DNA of 64,000 nt from assembly GCF_005796205.1 (NCBI RefSeq), contig NZ_VAHN01000013.1, positions 1 through 64,000 on the forward strand, read 5' to 3'. Below are positions 1 to 8,313 of the stretch, piece by piece. The notes below the pieces were generated by a model. The model was not told the origin of the DNA. It searched no databases and saw only the letters and a list, made by a program, of their open reading frames with translations. Both the position numbers and the translations under genes were made by a program. Every line of letters starts with the position of its first letter. The first letter of the stretch is position 1. This stretch comes from Pseudarthrobacter sp. NamE2. GTDB lineage: Bacteria > Actinomycetota > Actinomycetes > Actinomycetales > Micrococcaceae.

Positions 1-78
1 AAAACCGAAGGCCAGCAAGCCGCCACCGACGTCAAAGACCGCGCCACCGACGCCAAAACCAACGTCCAAAACACGTGA
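1..78 (+). CDS. 3' end of a Lys/Ala/Asp-rich protein gene (partial)
   Basis: The window opens inside a reading frame that runs 25 codons to TGA at 76-78. The visible C-terminus is made of Lys, Ala, Asp, Thr and Gln (for example ATDVKDRATDAKTNVQ), a low-complexity hydrophilic helix of the kind found in LEA-like, CsbD-like or YtxH-like stress proteins. Too little remains to name the family. Calling it coding is an inference from composition and the clean stop. Confidence 0.5.
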   Translation, partial: KTEGQQAATDVKDRATDAKTNVQNT

Positions 79-208
79 GCGGCCAGGACTTGGTTCCAAC
101 GCCGACCCGCAACCCGGCGGGGCAGCGCACGGACCCGGACCAGCAGTTCACCAGCGGCGAAAGCCAAAACCTCGGCAGAGTTCTCCGGCGGCTTCAAGCA
201 CTGGGTAC

Positions 209-502
209 TTGAGCAAGGAACGGGGCCGCGACGGCCGCAGCGCCGAACTTCACCTCACCCCGGAAGGACGTGCCGCCCTTTCCGCCGCTGAAAGCCTCAT
301 CGGAAAAGGAACCGGAAATGAACCATCCGATGAGAACCTCTTCCGCCAACAACTGGAACAACACATCCGTCACCTAAGAAACACCGAACCAGGCTCTGGC
401 ATGCACGGGGCACGGGAACGACGGACACGAACGATTGCACGGCCCCGCCAGGGGCAGGAACAGCACATAACGCATTTCAACGAATCAGGAGCAACCACAT
501 GA
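209..502 (+). CDS. doubtful hypothetical protein (97 aa)
   Basis: This open frame starts at TTG and fills the gap between the partial gene and the DUF4383 gene, overlapping the latter's ATG by four bases (ATGA). The first half reads plausibly (LTPEGRAALSAAE, then an acidic/Gln stretch), but the last third is Arg-rich and low in hydrophobic residues, as in non-coding frames of GC-rich DNA. No Shine-Dalgarno sequence precedes the TTG. The LTPEGRAAL piece recalls the C-terminal wing of MarR-like proteins but no complete domain is present. It may be a remnant or not a gene. Confidence 0.25.
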   Translation: MSKERGRDGRSAELHLTPEGRAALSAAESLIGKGTGNEPSDENLFRQQLEQHIRHLRNTEPGSGMHGARERRTRTIARPRQGQEQHITHFNESGATT

Positions 503-957
503 CGACAGAAAACCGCATCACCGAACCCAAAACGAATGTTCAAAAGGCAGCCCAGGCGGTGGGAGCAGTCTTCCTTCTCGTCGGCGTCCTCGGCTTCATT
601 CCCGGCATCACCAGCAATTACGAAGCACTCTCCTTCGCCGGCCACGACTCTGAAGCGCTCCTGCTGGGCATCTTCCAGGTCTCGATCCTGCACAACATCG
701 TCCACCTGCTCTTCGGCGTCGCCGGGATCCTGATGTCGCGCACCAACACCCAGTCCCGAAACTACCTGCTCTACGGCGGCGTCATCTACCTGGTCCTGTG
801 GCTGTACGGCCTCATCATCGGCCATGACACTCCCGCCAACTTCGTCCCGGTCAACACCGCTGACAACTGGCTGCACTTCGTCCTTGGCATCGGCATGATC
901 GCCCTGGCCGTCCTGCTTTCCCGCAACACACGCACCGCCGGGACAGCCAGCCGGTAA
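499..957 (+). CDS. DUF4383 membrane protein
   Basis: A 152-residue protein with four hydrophobic segments (about residues 20-40, 58-80, 94-113 and 124-146), matching the DUF4383 family of small four-helix membrane proteins common in actinobacteria. Typical features are HNIVHLLFGVAG in helix 2 and the paired NWLHFVLGIGM in helix 4. Biochemical function is unknown; it presumably sits in the cytoplasmic membrane. The ATG at 499 is chosen because the hydrophilic N-terminus and length fit the family. A strong hairpin lies 70 bases downstream and probably ends the transcript. Confidence 0.85.
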   Translation: MTTENRITEPKTNVQKAAQAVGAVFLLVGVLGFIPGITSNYEALSFAGHDSEALLLGIFQVSILHNIVHLLFGVAGILMSRTNTQSRNYLLYGGVIYLVLWLYGLIIGHDTPANFVPVNTADNWLHFVLGIGMIALAVLLSRNTRTAGTASR

Positions 958-1029
958 CCTCAAACCGCGGAAACAACACTCAGCTTTCGGACACCGTACT
1001 TAGACGCATAGTTTTACCGACACGCAAAC

Positions 1030-1070
1030 GAGGCTGGTGCTACCTGAATTCGGGTAGCACCAGCCTCTTT
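1030..1070 (+). terminator. intrinsic terminator-like hairpin after DUF4383 gene
   Basis: A perfect 15-bp stem (GAGGCTGGTGCTACC, 1030-1044, with its complement 1053-1067) encloses an 8-nt loop and is followed by TTT. It separates the DUF4383 gene from the sugar operon promoter. Confidence 0.7.
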
Positions 1071-1137
1071 GCGCGTCGAGGGCAGTACGCGTTCCCCGAC
1101 TGCTGTGGCGGCAACTTCACACTCGTCGGCACTTGGA

Positions 1138-1194
1138 TTTTTGTCCATGTATGCAGACTTCCGGTGCCCGGAGGTCTGCATATCTGGACAAAAA
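1138..1194. repeat. 57-bp imperfect palindrome flanked by T5 and A5
   Basis: Arms 1138-1164 and 1168-1194 are complementary at 24 of 27 positions around a 3-nt loop. The T-run is at the 5' end and the A-run at the 3' end, so both are part of the stem and neither strand has the U-tract of a normal terminator. The core pairs GCAGAC with GTCTGC. It lies between the DUF4383 terminator and the operon promoter and could be a REP-like element or a protein-binding cruciform. Confidence 0.6.
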
Positions 1195-1296
1195 CTCGCG
1201 GCGGTGGGGGAGCGAAGGGGGTTGAACCGGCCAGGCGGCGAAGGGGAGCCGCGGGGCGGAGGTGCGTACCGTCGTACTCCTTGTCCTCTCAGTGGA

Positions 1297-1309
1297 CAAA
1301 ACGGTTTTG
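1297..1309. promoter_or_regulatory. LacI-type operator O1 upstream of promoter
   Basis: CAAAACGGTTTTG is a perfect 13-bp palindrome centred on a G, the form usual for LacI/GalR operators. It lies 18 bp upstream of the -35 box of the fructan operon. Two LacI paralogues encoded in the operon are the likely ligand-responsive repressors. Confidence 0.65.
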
Positions 1310-1327
1310 CAACTTTCCCTGTGACCC

Positions 1328-1357
1328 TTGACACCCGTGTCCCGCGCATCCTAATCT
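1328..1357 (+). promoter_or_regulatory. sigma-70-type promoter of the fructan operon
   Basis: TTGACA (1328-1333) and TAATCT (1352-1357) are 18 bp apart, a close match to the vegetative consensus. The predicted start site falls inside the downstream operator, so a repressor bound there would block initiation. Confidence 0.65.
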
Positions 1358-1360
1358 AAG

Positions 1361-1390
1361 TGCCAAGTCGTTTTGGCAAAACGATTTTGC
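1361..1390. promoter_or_regulatory. overlapping LacI-type operators O2 at the transcription start
   Basis: Two interlocked inverted repeats are visible. 1361-1378 has arms TGCCAA and TTGGCA around six bases, and 1376-1390 reads GCAAAACGATTTTGC, a near-perfect 15-bp palindrome resembling O1. The pair covers the predicted +1 and the early leader, an arrangement that fits repression by looping or by two related LacI proteins. Confidence 0.6.
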
Positions 1391-1441
1391 ACCCCAAGTC
1401 ATTCTCACCACTTCCGTTCGAGAGAAAGTGAGTCGACAGCG

Positions 1442-2719
1442 ATGTCCACTCGTACATTCATCAGTAGGCTCGCCATCGGCGGCATCTGCACCGCCGCCGC
1501 ACTGGCCGCCTCCGCGTGCGGCGCAGGGGGCCCGGCCAACACGTCAGGAAGCGCGGGCACCAACACCGTCAACGTCCTGGTCGAAGCCGGCGGCCATGCC
1601 GTGCTTACCGGCGTCGCCGAACAGTGCAAGCAGGACGCCGGCGTCAACGTCAACTTCGTCGAACTGCCCTACGACGGCATGTTCAACCGGCTCTCCAGCG
1701 AATTCTCCTCCGGCAACGTCTCCTTCGACGTCGCCGCCCTGGACTCCGTCTGGCTGCCCAGCTTCAAGGACGCCGTCCAGCCCATCGACGAGATCTTCAC
1801 CGAGGAAGCAAAGAAGGACATCTTCCCGGCCCTGGTCAAGGAAGCCAACGTGGACGGGCACTTCATCGGCCTGCCCGCCTGGACCAACGCCGAAATCATC
1901 CTTTACCGCAAGGACCTGTTCGAGGACACCAAGAACAAGGCCGATTTCCAGGCCAAGTACGGCTACGAGCTCGCCGCCCCCACCACCTGGAAGCAGTACC
2001 AGGACATCTCCGAGTTCTTCACCAGGGACGGCATGTACGGCACGGACGTCAAAGGCGGAGTGGAAACCGAATGGCTGGCCCACGTCCTGCAGGCCGGCTC
2101 GCCCATGGTCCTGGACGGCGACAAGGTGGTCATCGACAATGCCGCCCATAAGGAAGCCCTGGACTTCTACGTCGGCCTCGCCAAGTCCGCCCCCTCCGGC
2201 GCAGCGCAGGTGGACTGGGCCGCAGCGCAAAACCTGTTCAACCAGGGCAAGACGGCCATGACCCGCTTCTGGGCCCACGCCTACCGGCAGATCCCCGCGG
2301 ACTCCCCGGTGGCCGGCGAGGTGGGCACCGCCCCGATGATCGCAGGTTCCGCCGGCATCGGCGGCGTCCCCGGCCCCTGGTACCTGACCGTTCCCAAGGC
2401 CACCAAGAACACCGAGGCTGCCAAGAAGTTCGTCCAGTGCGCCTACGACCACAACGAGAAGGGCATCGAATCCAACCTCGGCCTGGCCTCCCGCATCTCC
2501 GCGTTCGAGAAGTACCAGGACAAGGAAGGCTACGAGAGCTTCGGCCCCCTGATCGAGACCCTCAACGGCCCCGCCACCGCCACCCGCCCGGCCACCGAAA
2601 AGTGGCAGCAGATTGTGGACACCGTCCTGGTGCCCATGCTGCAGAAGGCCGTGGCCGGCGGTGACTCCGCCGCCCTCCTCGCCGACGCCAAGAAGCAGAT
2701 CGAGGACCTCCTCAAGTAA
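1442..2719 (+). CDS. ABC transporter sugar-binding lipoprotein
   Basis: A 425-residue extracellular solute-binding protein of the carbohydrate family 1 type. The N-terminus has a basic stretch, a hydrophobic core and lipobox LAASAC with Cys26 as lipidation site. The body carries features of this family, including YDGMFNRLSSEFSSG near the ligand site and the PGPWYLTVPKATKN region. The ATG at 1442 is chosen over an upstream in-frame start because it directly precedes the signal peptide and the upstream codons lie in the operator. It is first in the operon and should deliver fructo-oligosaccharides or difructose anhydrides to the two permeases downstream. Substrate is inferred from the GH32, GH91 and kinase genes that follow. 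Confidence 0.9.
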   Translation: MSTRTFISRLAIGGICTAAALAASACGAGGPANTSGSAGTNTVNVLVEAGGHAVLTGVAEQCKQDAGVNVNFVELPYDGMFNRLSSEFSSGNVSFDVAALDSVWLPSFKDAVQPIDEIFTEEAKKDIFPALVKEANVDGHFIGLPAWTNAEIILYRKDLFEDTKNKADFQAKYGYELAAPTTWKQYQDISEFFTRDGMYGTDVKGGVETEWLAHVLQAGSPMVLDGDKVVIDNAAHKEALDFYVGLAKSAPSGAAQVDWAAAQNLFNQGKTAMTRFWAHAYRQIPADSPVAGEVGTAPMIAGSAGIGGVPGPWYLTVPKATKNTEAAKKFVQCAYDHNEKGIESNLGLASRISAFEKYQDKEGYESFGPLIETLNGPATATRPATEKWQQIVDTVLVPMLQKAVAGGDSAALLADAKKQIEDLLK

Positions 2720-2724
2720 GACCC

Positions 2725-2761
2725 CCGCGGCCGGCACCTGACCAACCGGTGCCGGCCGCGG
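2725..2761 (+). terminator. intercistronic hairpin between binding protein and permease
   Basis: A perfect 14-bp GC stem (CCGCGGCCGGCACC, 2725-2738, with complement 2748-2761) and 9-nt loop sits six bases after the binding-protein stop. No U-tract follows, so it more likely stabilises the upstream mRNA or only partly attenuates, giving more binding protein than permease, as in many ABC importer operons. Confidence 0.65.
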
Positions 2762-2785
2762 CCCCAACCAGCGGAAGAGAAAACC

Positions 2786-3673
2786 GTGCGCATCTCCGAT
2801 CGCCGCTTCGCCCTGTACCTGATGGCCCCGGCGGCGCTGTTCCTGGCAGTCTTCGTGGCCTTCCCGCTGTTCCGCCTGATCACGGACAGCTTCTTCAAAA
2901 TCTCCCCGATCGCTGGCGGCCCCCGCGACTTCGTCGGCCTGGACAACTACATCAACGCCTTCGCCTCCGAGGCCTTCACCGGCGCCGGCTGGCGGACCCT
3001 GGCCTACACCTTGATAGTTGTCACGCTCGAGTTCGCACTCGGTCTGGGCATGGCCCTGCTGTTCACCATGCTCGGCCGCAGCTCCCAGATCTGGCGGACC
3101 GTGTTCATGTACCCGCTGATGATCGCCCCGATCGTGGCGGGCCTGCTGTGGAAATTCCTGATGATCGACAACTTCGGCCTCATCGGAACCGTCCTGCACC
3201 AGGCGGGCATCCTGGACAACCCCAACCAGATCGGCTGGCTCTCCGACCCGGACATTGTGCTCTACTCGGTGGCCATCCCGGACATCTGGCTCACCACCTC
3301 ATTCATGTGCCTGGTCCTCTTCGCCGGGCTGCAGAACATCCCCGGGGACCTCATCGAGGCGGCCCGGCTGGACGGCGCACGGGCACCCGCCCTGCTGTTC
3401 CGGATCATCCTTCCGCTGCTCCGCCCCGTCATCGCCGTCGCCCTGGTGGTCCGCGGCATCGACGCCGCCCGGGCATTCGACACCATCCTCATCCAGACCA
3501 ACGGCGGCCCGCAGTCCGCCTCGGAAACCATGAGCCTGCTGATCTACCGCACCATGATCCGCTTCGGCGATCCCGGCCTGGCCAGCGCCATGGGCACCAT
3601 CTACCTGCTGGCCATGCTCGCCGTCGCGTTCGTCGCGGTGGCCACCATCTGGCGGCCAGGAAAGGACAACTGA
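2786..3673 (+). CDS. ABC sugar transporter permease (MalF/UgpA type)
   Basis: A 295-residue inner-membrane permease with six predicted helices. The EAA loop that docks the ATPase reads EAARLDGARAPALLFRIILP in the second half. Translation starts at GTG, preceded by GGAAGAG. The stop overlaps the next start (TGATG), so the two permeases are translationally coupled. No ATPase gene is in the operon; a shared MsiK-like ATPase encoded elsewhere is the usual solution in actinobacteria and is my inference here. Confidence 0.92.
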   Translation: MRISDRRFALYLMAPAALFLAVFVAFPLFRLITDSFFKISPIAGGPRDFVGLDNYINAFASEAFTGAGWRTLAYTLIVVTLEFALGLGMALLFTMLGRSSQIWRTVFMYPLMIAPIVAGLLWKFLMIDNFGLIGTVLHQAGILDNPNQIGWLSDPDIVLYSVAIPDIWLTTSFMCLVLFAGLQNIPGDLIEAARLDGARAPALLFRIILPLLRPVIAVALVVRGIDAARAFDTILIQTNGGPQSASETMSLLIYRTMIRFGDPGLASAMGTIYLLAMLAVAFVAVATIWRPGKDN

Positions 3674-4623
3674 TGCGCGTCGCCGAAAGAATCAAACACG
3701 ACGGCGGGACCGCGGCCAAGGCGGCCAAGGCACCTTCCGCACCGGCCGCCGTCGTACCTCCCCGCAAGCGCCGCGGCGTCAACCGGGAAGGCCTGGAAGC
3801 CGGCCGCCGCAGTACCCGGACCCTGCTGTGGGTCCTCCTCGCAGCGGCCATGGTGCTGTACGGATTCCCGTTCCTGTACCTGCTGTTCACGTCCTTCAAG
3901 ACGCCCATCGACACCATCGCGGTGCCGCCCACCATCCTTCCCCGGGAGTGGACGCTGGAGAACTACACCAGCGCGCTCGGCCGCAACGGAGTCCTGGCCT
4001 CCTTCATCAACAGCATCCAGACGGCCGTCATCAGCACCGTGCTGTCCCTGGTCCTGGCGGTCCCCGCCGCGTACGGGATCACCCGCTACAAAACCCTCAG
4101 CGGCAGGATCTTCATCATGGCCGCCCTGGTCACCCGCATGGTCCCGCCCGTGGCAATCGGTATTCCGCTGGCCTCAATGATGGGCTCCGTTGGCCTCTCG
4201 GACACGCCCATCGCCCTGTCCATCGCGCACACCACCATCTCGCTGCCGCTCTCCATCTGGCTGATGTCCAGCTTCTTCGAGGCGGTGCCGAAAGACCTGG
4301 AGGAAGCCGCCACCGTGGACGGCTGCAGCAGGCTAGGCGCACTCTGGCGCGTAGTGATCCCGGTGGTGTCCGGCGGCATCGCCGTCACCGCGATCTTCGC
4401 CTTCCTGGCCTCCTGGAACGAGTTCCTGTTCGCGCTCTTGATGACCGCGATCCGTTCCCAGACAACGCCCGTGGTGATCGCCAACTTCCAGACCCAGTTC
4501 GGCCTGGACTGGGGTTCCATGACGGCCCTGGCCGCCGTGTACTCCATCCCGGTCATCCTCCTGACCCTGCTCCTGCAACGCAAGATCGTGGCCGGCATGA
4601 CGCTCGGCGCGGTCAAGGGCTGA
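3673..4623 (+). CDS. ABC sugar transporter permease (MalG/UgpE type)
   Basis: A 316-residue permease that pairs with the preceding one. It has an extended Ala/Lys/Arg-rich cytoplasmic N-terminus of about 50 residues before the first helix (LLWVLLAAAMVLYGFPFLYLL), longer than usual for this family. The EAA motif reads EAATVDGCSRLGALWRVVIP. The ATG at 3673 shares its A with the previous TGA. The LacI gene starts only five bases after the stop, so the operon continues. Confidence 0.92.
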   Translation: MRVAERIKHDGGTAAKAAKAPSAPAAVVPPRKRRGVNREGLEAGRRSTRTLLWVLLAAAMVLYGFPFLYLLFTSFKTPIDTIAVPPTILPREWTLENYTSALGRNGVLASFINSIQTAVISTVLSLVLAVPAAYGITRYKTLSGRIFIMAALVTRMVPPVAIGIPLASMMGSVGLSDTPIALSIAHTTISLPLSIWLMSSFFEAVPKDLEEAATVDGCSRLGALWRVVIPVVSGGIAVTAIFAFLASWNEFLFALLMTAIRSQTTPVVIANFQTQFGLDWGSMTALAAVYSIPVILLTLLLQRKIVAGMTLGAVKG

Positions 4624-4628
4624 ACATT

Positions 4629-5672
4629 ATGGGCAACAGGAACATCGGCATCAAGGACGTGGCCGTCGCCGCGGGCGTGTCCGTGACCACCGTCTCCCAC
4701 GTCCTCAACGACGTTTCCTACGCCCGGGTCAGCCCCGAAACCCGGGACAAGGTGCGGACCGCCGCCGAGGAACTGGGCTACGGCCCCAACCGGCTGGCCC
4801 AGGCCCTGCGCACCCAGCGCACCGGGATGCTGGGGCTGGTGAGCGAGGACATCGCCACCACGCCGCACGCCGGCCGGATCATCCTCGGCGCTGACGAGGC
4901 CGCCAAGGCACGTGGCTACAACCTCATGATCATCAACACCTCCGGCTCCGCCAGCCTCCCATCCCGGCAGGCCGACGTCGAGGCCCTCCTGGAACGCCGG
5001 GTGGACGGCATCCTCTACGCCACCATGTACCACCGCACCGTGGAACTGCCGGCCAACCTCGCCACCGTGCCCTCTGTCCTGGTGGACTCCGTGTCCACCG
5101 CCGGGAACATCACCTCCGTGATCCCGGACGAGGAAGGCGGGGCACGCGCCGCCGTGGGCGCGCTGCTTGAAGCCGGCCACACCCGGATCGGGTTCCTCAA
5201 CAACACCGACGACGTCCCCGCCACCCGCCAGCGGCTCCGGGCCTTCCGGGCCATGCTGGACGAAGCAGGGCTCGACGGCGGCGCGGCGCCTGTGGCGTCG
5301 GCGGTCTCCGAGGTGCACGGCGGCTATGAGGCGGCCTGCCGGATCCTCTCGCGTGCCGACCGGCCCACCGGACTGTTCTGCTACAACGACCGGATGGCGA
5401 TGGGTGCCTACCGTGCCGCCGCCGAACTGGGACTGCGCATCCCCGGCGACCTGTCCGTCGTCGGCTTCGATGACCAGGAGCTGATCGCCGCCAACGCCAG
5501 CCCTGGCCTCACCACCGTGGCCCTGCCGCATTACGAAATGGGTGCCTGGGCAACCGAGCACCTGATTGACGCCGTGGAGGGGAAGACCGACCTTTCCCTC
5601 ATGGCACTCCACCCGACCATCCTGGGCTGCCCCCTGGTGCGCCGCGATTCCGTCGCGGCTCCCCAAGGCTGA
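4629..5672 (+). CDS. LacI-family transcriptional regulator 1
   Basis: A 347-residue LacI/GalR repressor. The N-terminal helix-turn-helix and hinge read IKDVAVAAGVSVTTVSHVLN and, further on, GYGPNRLAQALRTQRTGMLG; the rest is the periplasmic-binding-like sensor with SVVGFDDQELIAANASPGLTTV near the end. It lies in the middle of the transport-hydrolase operon, so it probably regulates its own operon through the CAAAACGGTTTTG-type operators upstream of 1442. A close paralogue ends the operon at 9674-10729; most of the sequence, including the recognition helix, is shared, so both may bind the same sites. The effector is inferred to be fructose, a fructo-oligosaccharide or a difructose anhydride. 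Confidence 0.93.
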   Translation: MGNRNIGIKDVAVAAGVSVTTVSHVLNDVSYARVSPETRDKVRTAAEELGYGPNRLAQALRTQRTGMLGLVSEDIATTPHAGRIILGADEAAKARGYNLMIINTSGSASLPSRQADVEALLERRVDGILYATMYHRTVELPANLATVPSVLVDSVSTAGNITSVIPDEEGGARAAVGALLEAGHTRIGFLNNTDDVPATRQRLRAFRAMLDEAGLDGGAAPVASAVSEVHGGYEAACRILSRADRPTGLFCYNDRMAMGAYRAAAELGLRIPGDLSVVGFDDQELIAANASPGLTTVALPHYEMGAWATEHLIDAVEGKTDLSLMALHPTILGCPLVRRDSVAAPQG

Positions 5673-5711
5673 ACCCAGTCACTTTAACGTCCCCCAGAGG
5701 AAACGCCACCC

Positions 5712-7295
5712 ATGTCCAGCAGCCTTGACGCCGCTCTCCCGGAAACAGCCCACGCCGAGACCACCAGGTTCCGGCCCGCCATCCACTTCACGGCACAGGA
5801 CACCTGGCTGAACGACCCCAACGGCCTGGTGTACTACGGCGGCCTCTACCACCTGTTCTTCCAGACCAACCCGTACGGCAGCGTGTGGGGCAACATGTCC
5901 TGGGGCCACGCCACCTCCACCGACCTGCTGCACTGGACGGAACATCCCGTTGCCATCGCCTGCGATGATTCGGAGGAAATCTTCTCCGGCAGCGTGGTGG
6001 TGGACTACGGCAACACCTCCGGTTTCGGCACGGCGGACGAGCCCGCCCTGGTGGCCATCTACACCAGTGCCTACAAGGATGCGTCCGAGCACCGTGGCAC
6101 GCAGGCCCAGTCACTGGCCTACAGTACGGACGCCGGCATGACCTGGCGGAAGTACCACGGCAACCCCGTCCTCACCCGGAACTCAGCGCACTTCCGTGAC
6201 CCCAAGGTCTTCCGCTATGAAGGGGATTCCGGCGCCTGCTGGATCATGGTCGCCGTCGAGGCGCAGCACCAGAAGGTTGTCTTCTACCGTTCGGCCGACC
6301 TCAAGTCCTGGGAATTTCTAAGCGATTTCGGTCCGGCCAACGCCGACGCGGGGGAGTGGGAGTGCCCGGACCTGTTTCCGCTGCCGGTGGACGGGGACCC
6401 GGACAACCTCAGGTGGGTGCTGATCGTCAACGTCAATCCCGGTGCCGTGGCCGGCGGTTCCGGCGGGCAGTACTTCGTGGGGCAGTTCGACGGCGTCCGG
6501 TTCGTTCCCGACGCCGGCTCGCTTGCGGCGCCGGCGGGGGTGAGGGCCCTTGGTGACTCTGCTTCTGCCGAGTCGGCTCTGCAGGAATGCCTATGGCTGG
6601 ACTGGGGACGCGACTGCTACGCCTCGGTATCCTTCAGCAACGTCCCGGACGGCCGTCGGATCATCATCGGCTGGATGAACAACTGGGACTACGCCAACCA
6701 CCTGCCCACCGCGCCCTGGCGGTCCTCCATGACCCTCGCCCGGGGGGTGCGCCTTACGGCGGTGGACGGTAGCACCCGCCTGGTCCAGCAACCGGTCCTG
6801 GCCGGACTAGGTTCAGCCGGCGATGCGGCTGTGGCCCCTGAGCTGCTGCGCACGGGCGCGTTTGAGCTGCAGGATTCCGAGCTCCGGTTGCCGGACACGG
6901 TACCTGGCAGCGCCCAGGTGATCGAGGCAGACATCCTGCCAGAAAGCGCCGAATCCGTGGCGTTCCACCTGTCCGCTAATGCTGACAGTAGCTCGGCGAC
7001 CATGCTGGGCTACGACGCCGCGGCCGGCCGGCTCGTCCTGGACCGCCGGCTGTCAGGTGACACCGCCTTCCACGAAAAGTTCTCCTCTGCGGAGTCAGCC
7101 CCGCTGGTCCTGGACGGCGGGGCACTCAAGCTGCGCATCGTCGTCGACCATTGCTCGGTGGAAGTGTTCGCTCAGGACGGAAAGCTGGTCCTGACCGACC
7201 TCGTCTTTCCGCACGAGGGACAGGTGCGGAACCGGCTGGTGGTCGGGGGAGGGCGGGCCATCATCCGCTCCCTGACTGTCACGGCGCTGAACTAG
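5712..7295 (+). CDS. intracellular GH32 beta-fructosidase (levanase/inulinase type)
   Basis: A 527-residue glycoside hydrolase family 32 enzyme that removes fructose from beta-fructosides. The three GH32 signatures are present: WLNDPNG with nucleophile Asp35, FRDPKV with transition-state stabiliser Asp163, and ECPDLF with acid/base Glu217. The C-terminal half is the beta-sandwich module (VDHCSVEVFAQDG). There is no signal peptide, so it acts in the cytoplasm on imported oligosaccharides. The start follows AGAGGAAACG. Position between transporter and fructokinase genes supports a role in splitting inulobiose or fructo-oligosaccharides to fructose. Confidence 0.93.
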   Translation: MSSSLDAALPETAHAETTRFRPAIHFTAQDTWLNDPNGLVYYGGLYHLFFQTNPYGSVWGNMSWGHATSTDLLHWTEHPVAIACDDSEEIFSGSVVVDYGNTSGFGTADEPALVAIYTSAYKDASEHRGTQAQSLAYSTDAGMTWRKYHGNPVLTRNSAHFRDPKVFRYEGDSGACWIMVAVEAQHQKVVFYRSADLKSWEFLSDFGPANADAGEWECPDLFPLPVDGDPDNLRWVLIVNVNPGAVAGGSGGQYFVGQFDGVRFVPDAGSLAAPAGVRALGDSASAESALQECLWLDWGRDCYASVSFSNVPDGRRIIIGWMNNWDYANHLPTAPWRSSMTLARGVRLTAVDGSTRLVQQPVLAGLGSAGDAAVAPELLRTGAFELQDSELRLPDTVPGSAQVIEADILPESAESVAFHLSANADSSSATMLGYDAAAGRLVLDRRLSGDTAFHEKFSSAESAPLVLDGGALKLRIVVDHCSVEVFAQDGKLVLTDLVFPHEGQVRNRLVVGGGRAIIRSLTVTALN

Positions 7296-7328
7296 AAGCA
7301 CCCAACGAGTACAGAGAAAGGTCTCGAA

Positions 7329-8276
7329 ATGCCAGCAGTTGAGCACACCGCGGAGCCCACTCAGGGCTTTGACGTGGTGGTTGTGGGGGAAGCCCTGATG
7401 GACATCGTCGTCTCGTCCGCCGGCACCGTGGAACACCCGGGCGGATCACCCGCCAACGTTGCGTACGGGCTCGGACGGCTGGGCGTGGCCACCGGCTTGC
7501 TGACCTCGATCGGCGACGACCTCCATGCCGCGTCCATCGAAAGGCAGCTGGGCAGTGCCGGCGTCGAACTTTTGCCTGGGTCCGCTCGCCCAGGGCGAAC
7601 CGCAACCGCGACGGCGACCCTGGCCTCTGATGGGTCGGCGCAGTATGACTTCGACATCCGCTGGGACCTCCCGCGGGTTGCGCCGGCCACGCTGCCCAAA
7701 ATCCTGCACACCGGCTCGATCGCCACGTTCCTTGCCCCGGGAGCCGCGGTGGTCCGGGAATTGCTCGAGCAATCGCATCAGCGCTGCATGGTCACCTACG
7801 ATCCCAACATCCGTCCCGCGCTGCTCGGCAGCCAGGAAGAGGCCGTAGCGATTTTCGAGGAGCTTGTGCCGTTCACGGAGGTGGTCAAACTCAGTGACGA
7901 GGATGCATGCTGGCTCTACCCGCGGCTCAGCCTTGATGAGGTCTCGCAACGGGTGCTCGGGCTCGGGGCGGAACTCGTCGCCGTCACTCGGGGAGGGGAG
8001 GGGTCGCTGCTGACAACCCGGGCCGCGCAGGTGGCGGTTCCCGCGGTGCCGTCTGCCGTCGTCGACACCATTGGGGCCGGCGACTCATATATGTCCGCCC
8101 TAATTTACGGACTCCTGATGCGCGGCGCGGACGGGCTGGCGCCGTCGGTGCTGGAATCTCTGGGCCGGATGGCTGCAAAGGCAGCGGCCATAACCGTCCG
8201 CCGCGCCGGCGCCCAGCCGCCGTCGTTGGAAGAACTGCGGGACGACCTGGCCGAACACCTGCCCGTGGCCCCGTAA
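7329..8276 (+). CDS. PfkB-family carbohydrate kinase, probable fructokinase
   Basis: A 315-residue ribokinase/PfkB-family kinase. The N-terminal signature GGSPANVAYGLGRLG binds the sugar, and VDTIGAGDSYMSAL holds the catalytic base Asp and anion hole. The start follows AGAAAGG. Placed right after the GH32 gene, it most likely phosphorylates the released fructose. Fructose-6-phosphate is the expected product, though the family alone does not fix the specificity. The Ser-Pro in GGSPANVA is typical of fructokinases. Confidence 0.9.
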   Translation: MPAVEHTAEPTQGFDVVVVGEALMDIVVSSAGTVEHPGGSPANVAYGLGRLGVATGLLTSIGDDLHAASIERQLGSAGVELLPGSARPGRTATATATLASDGSAQYDFDIRWDLPRVAPATLPKILHTGSIATFLAPGAAVVRELLEQSHQRCMVTYDPNIRPALLGSQEEAVAIFEELVPFTEVVKLSDEDACWLYPRLSLDEVSQRVLGLGAELVAVTRGGEGSLLTTRAAQVAVPAVPSAVVDTIGAGDSYMSALIYGLLMRGADGLAPSVLESLGRMAAKAAAITVRRAGAQPPSLEELRDDLAEHLPVAP

Positions 8277-8313
8277 ATTCTCGATGCGAAACTTCAAGAT
8301 CAAGGAAAAAGCT

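Noticed and set aside
1544..3199. Open frame of 551 codons on the minus strand across the binding protein and first permease
   Set aside because: It is an antisense shadow of two clear ABC transporter genes. Its translation is Gly/Val/Asp/Gln-rich without any domain, as expected opposite GC-rich coding DNA.
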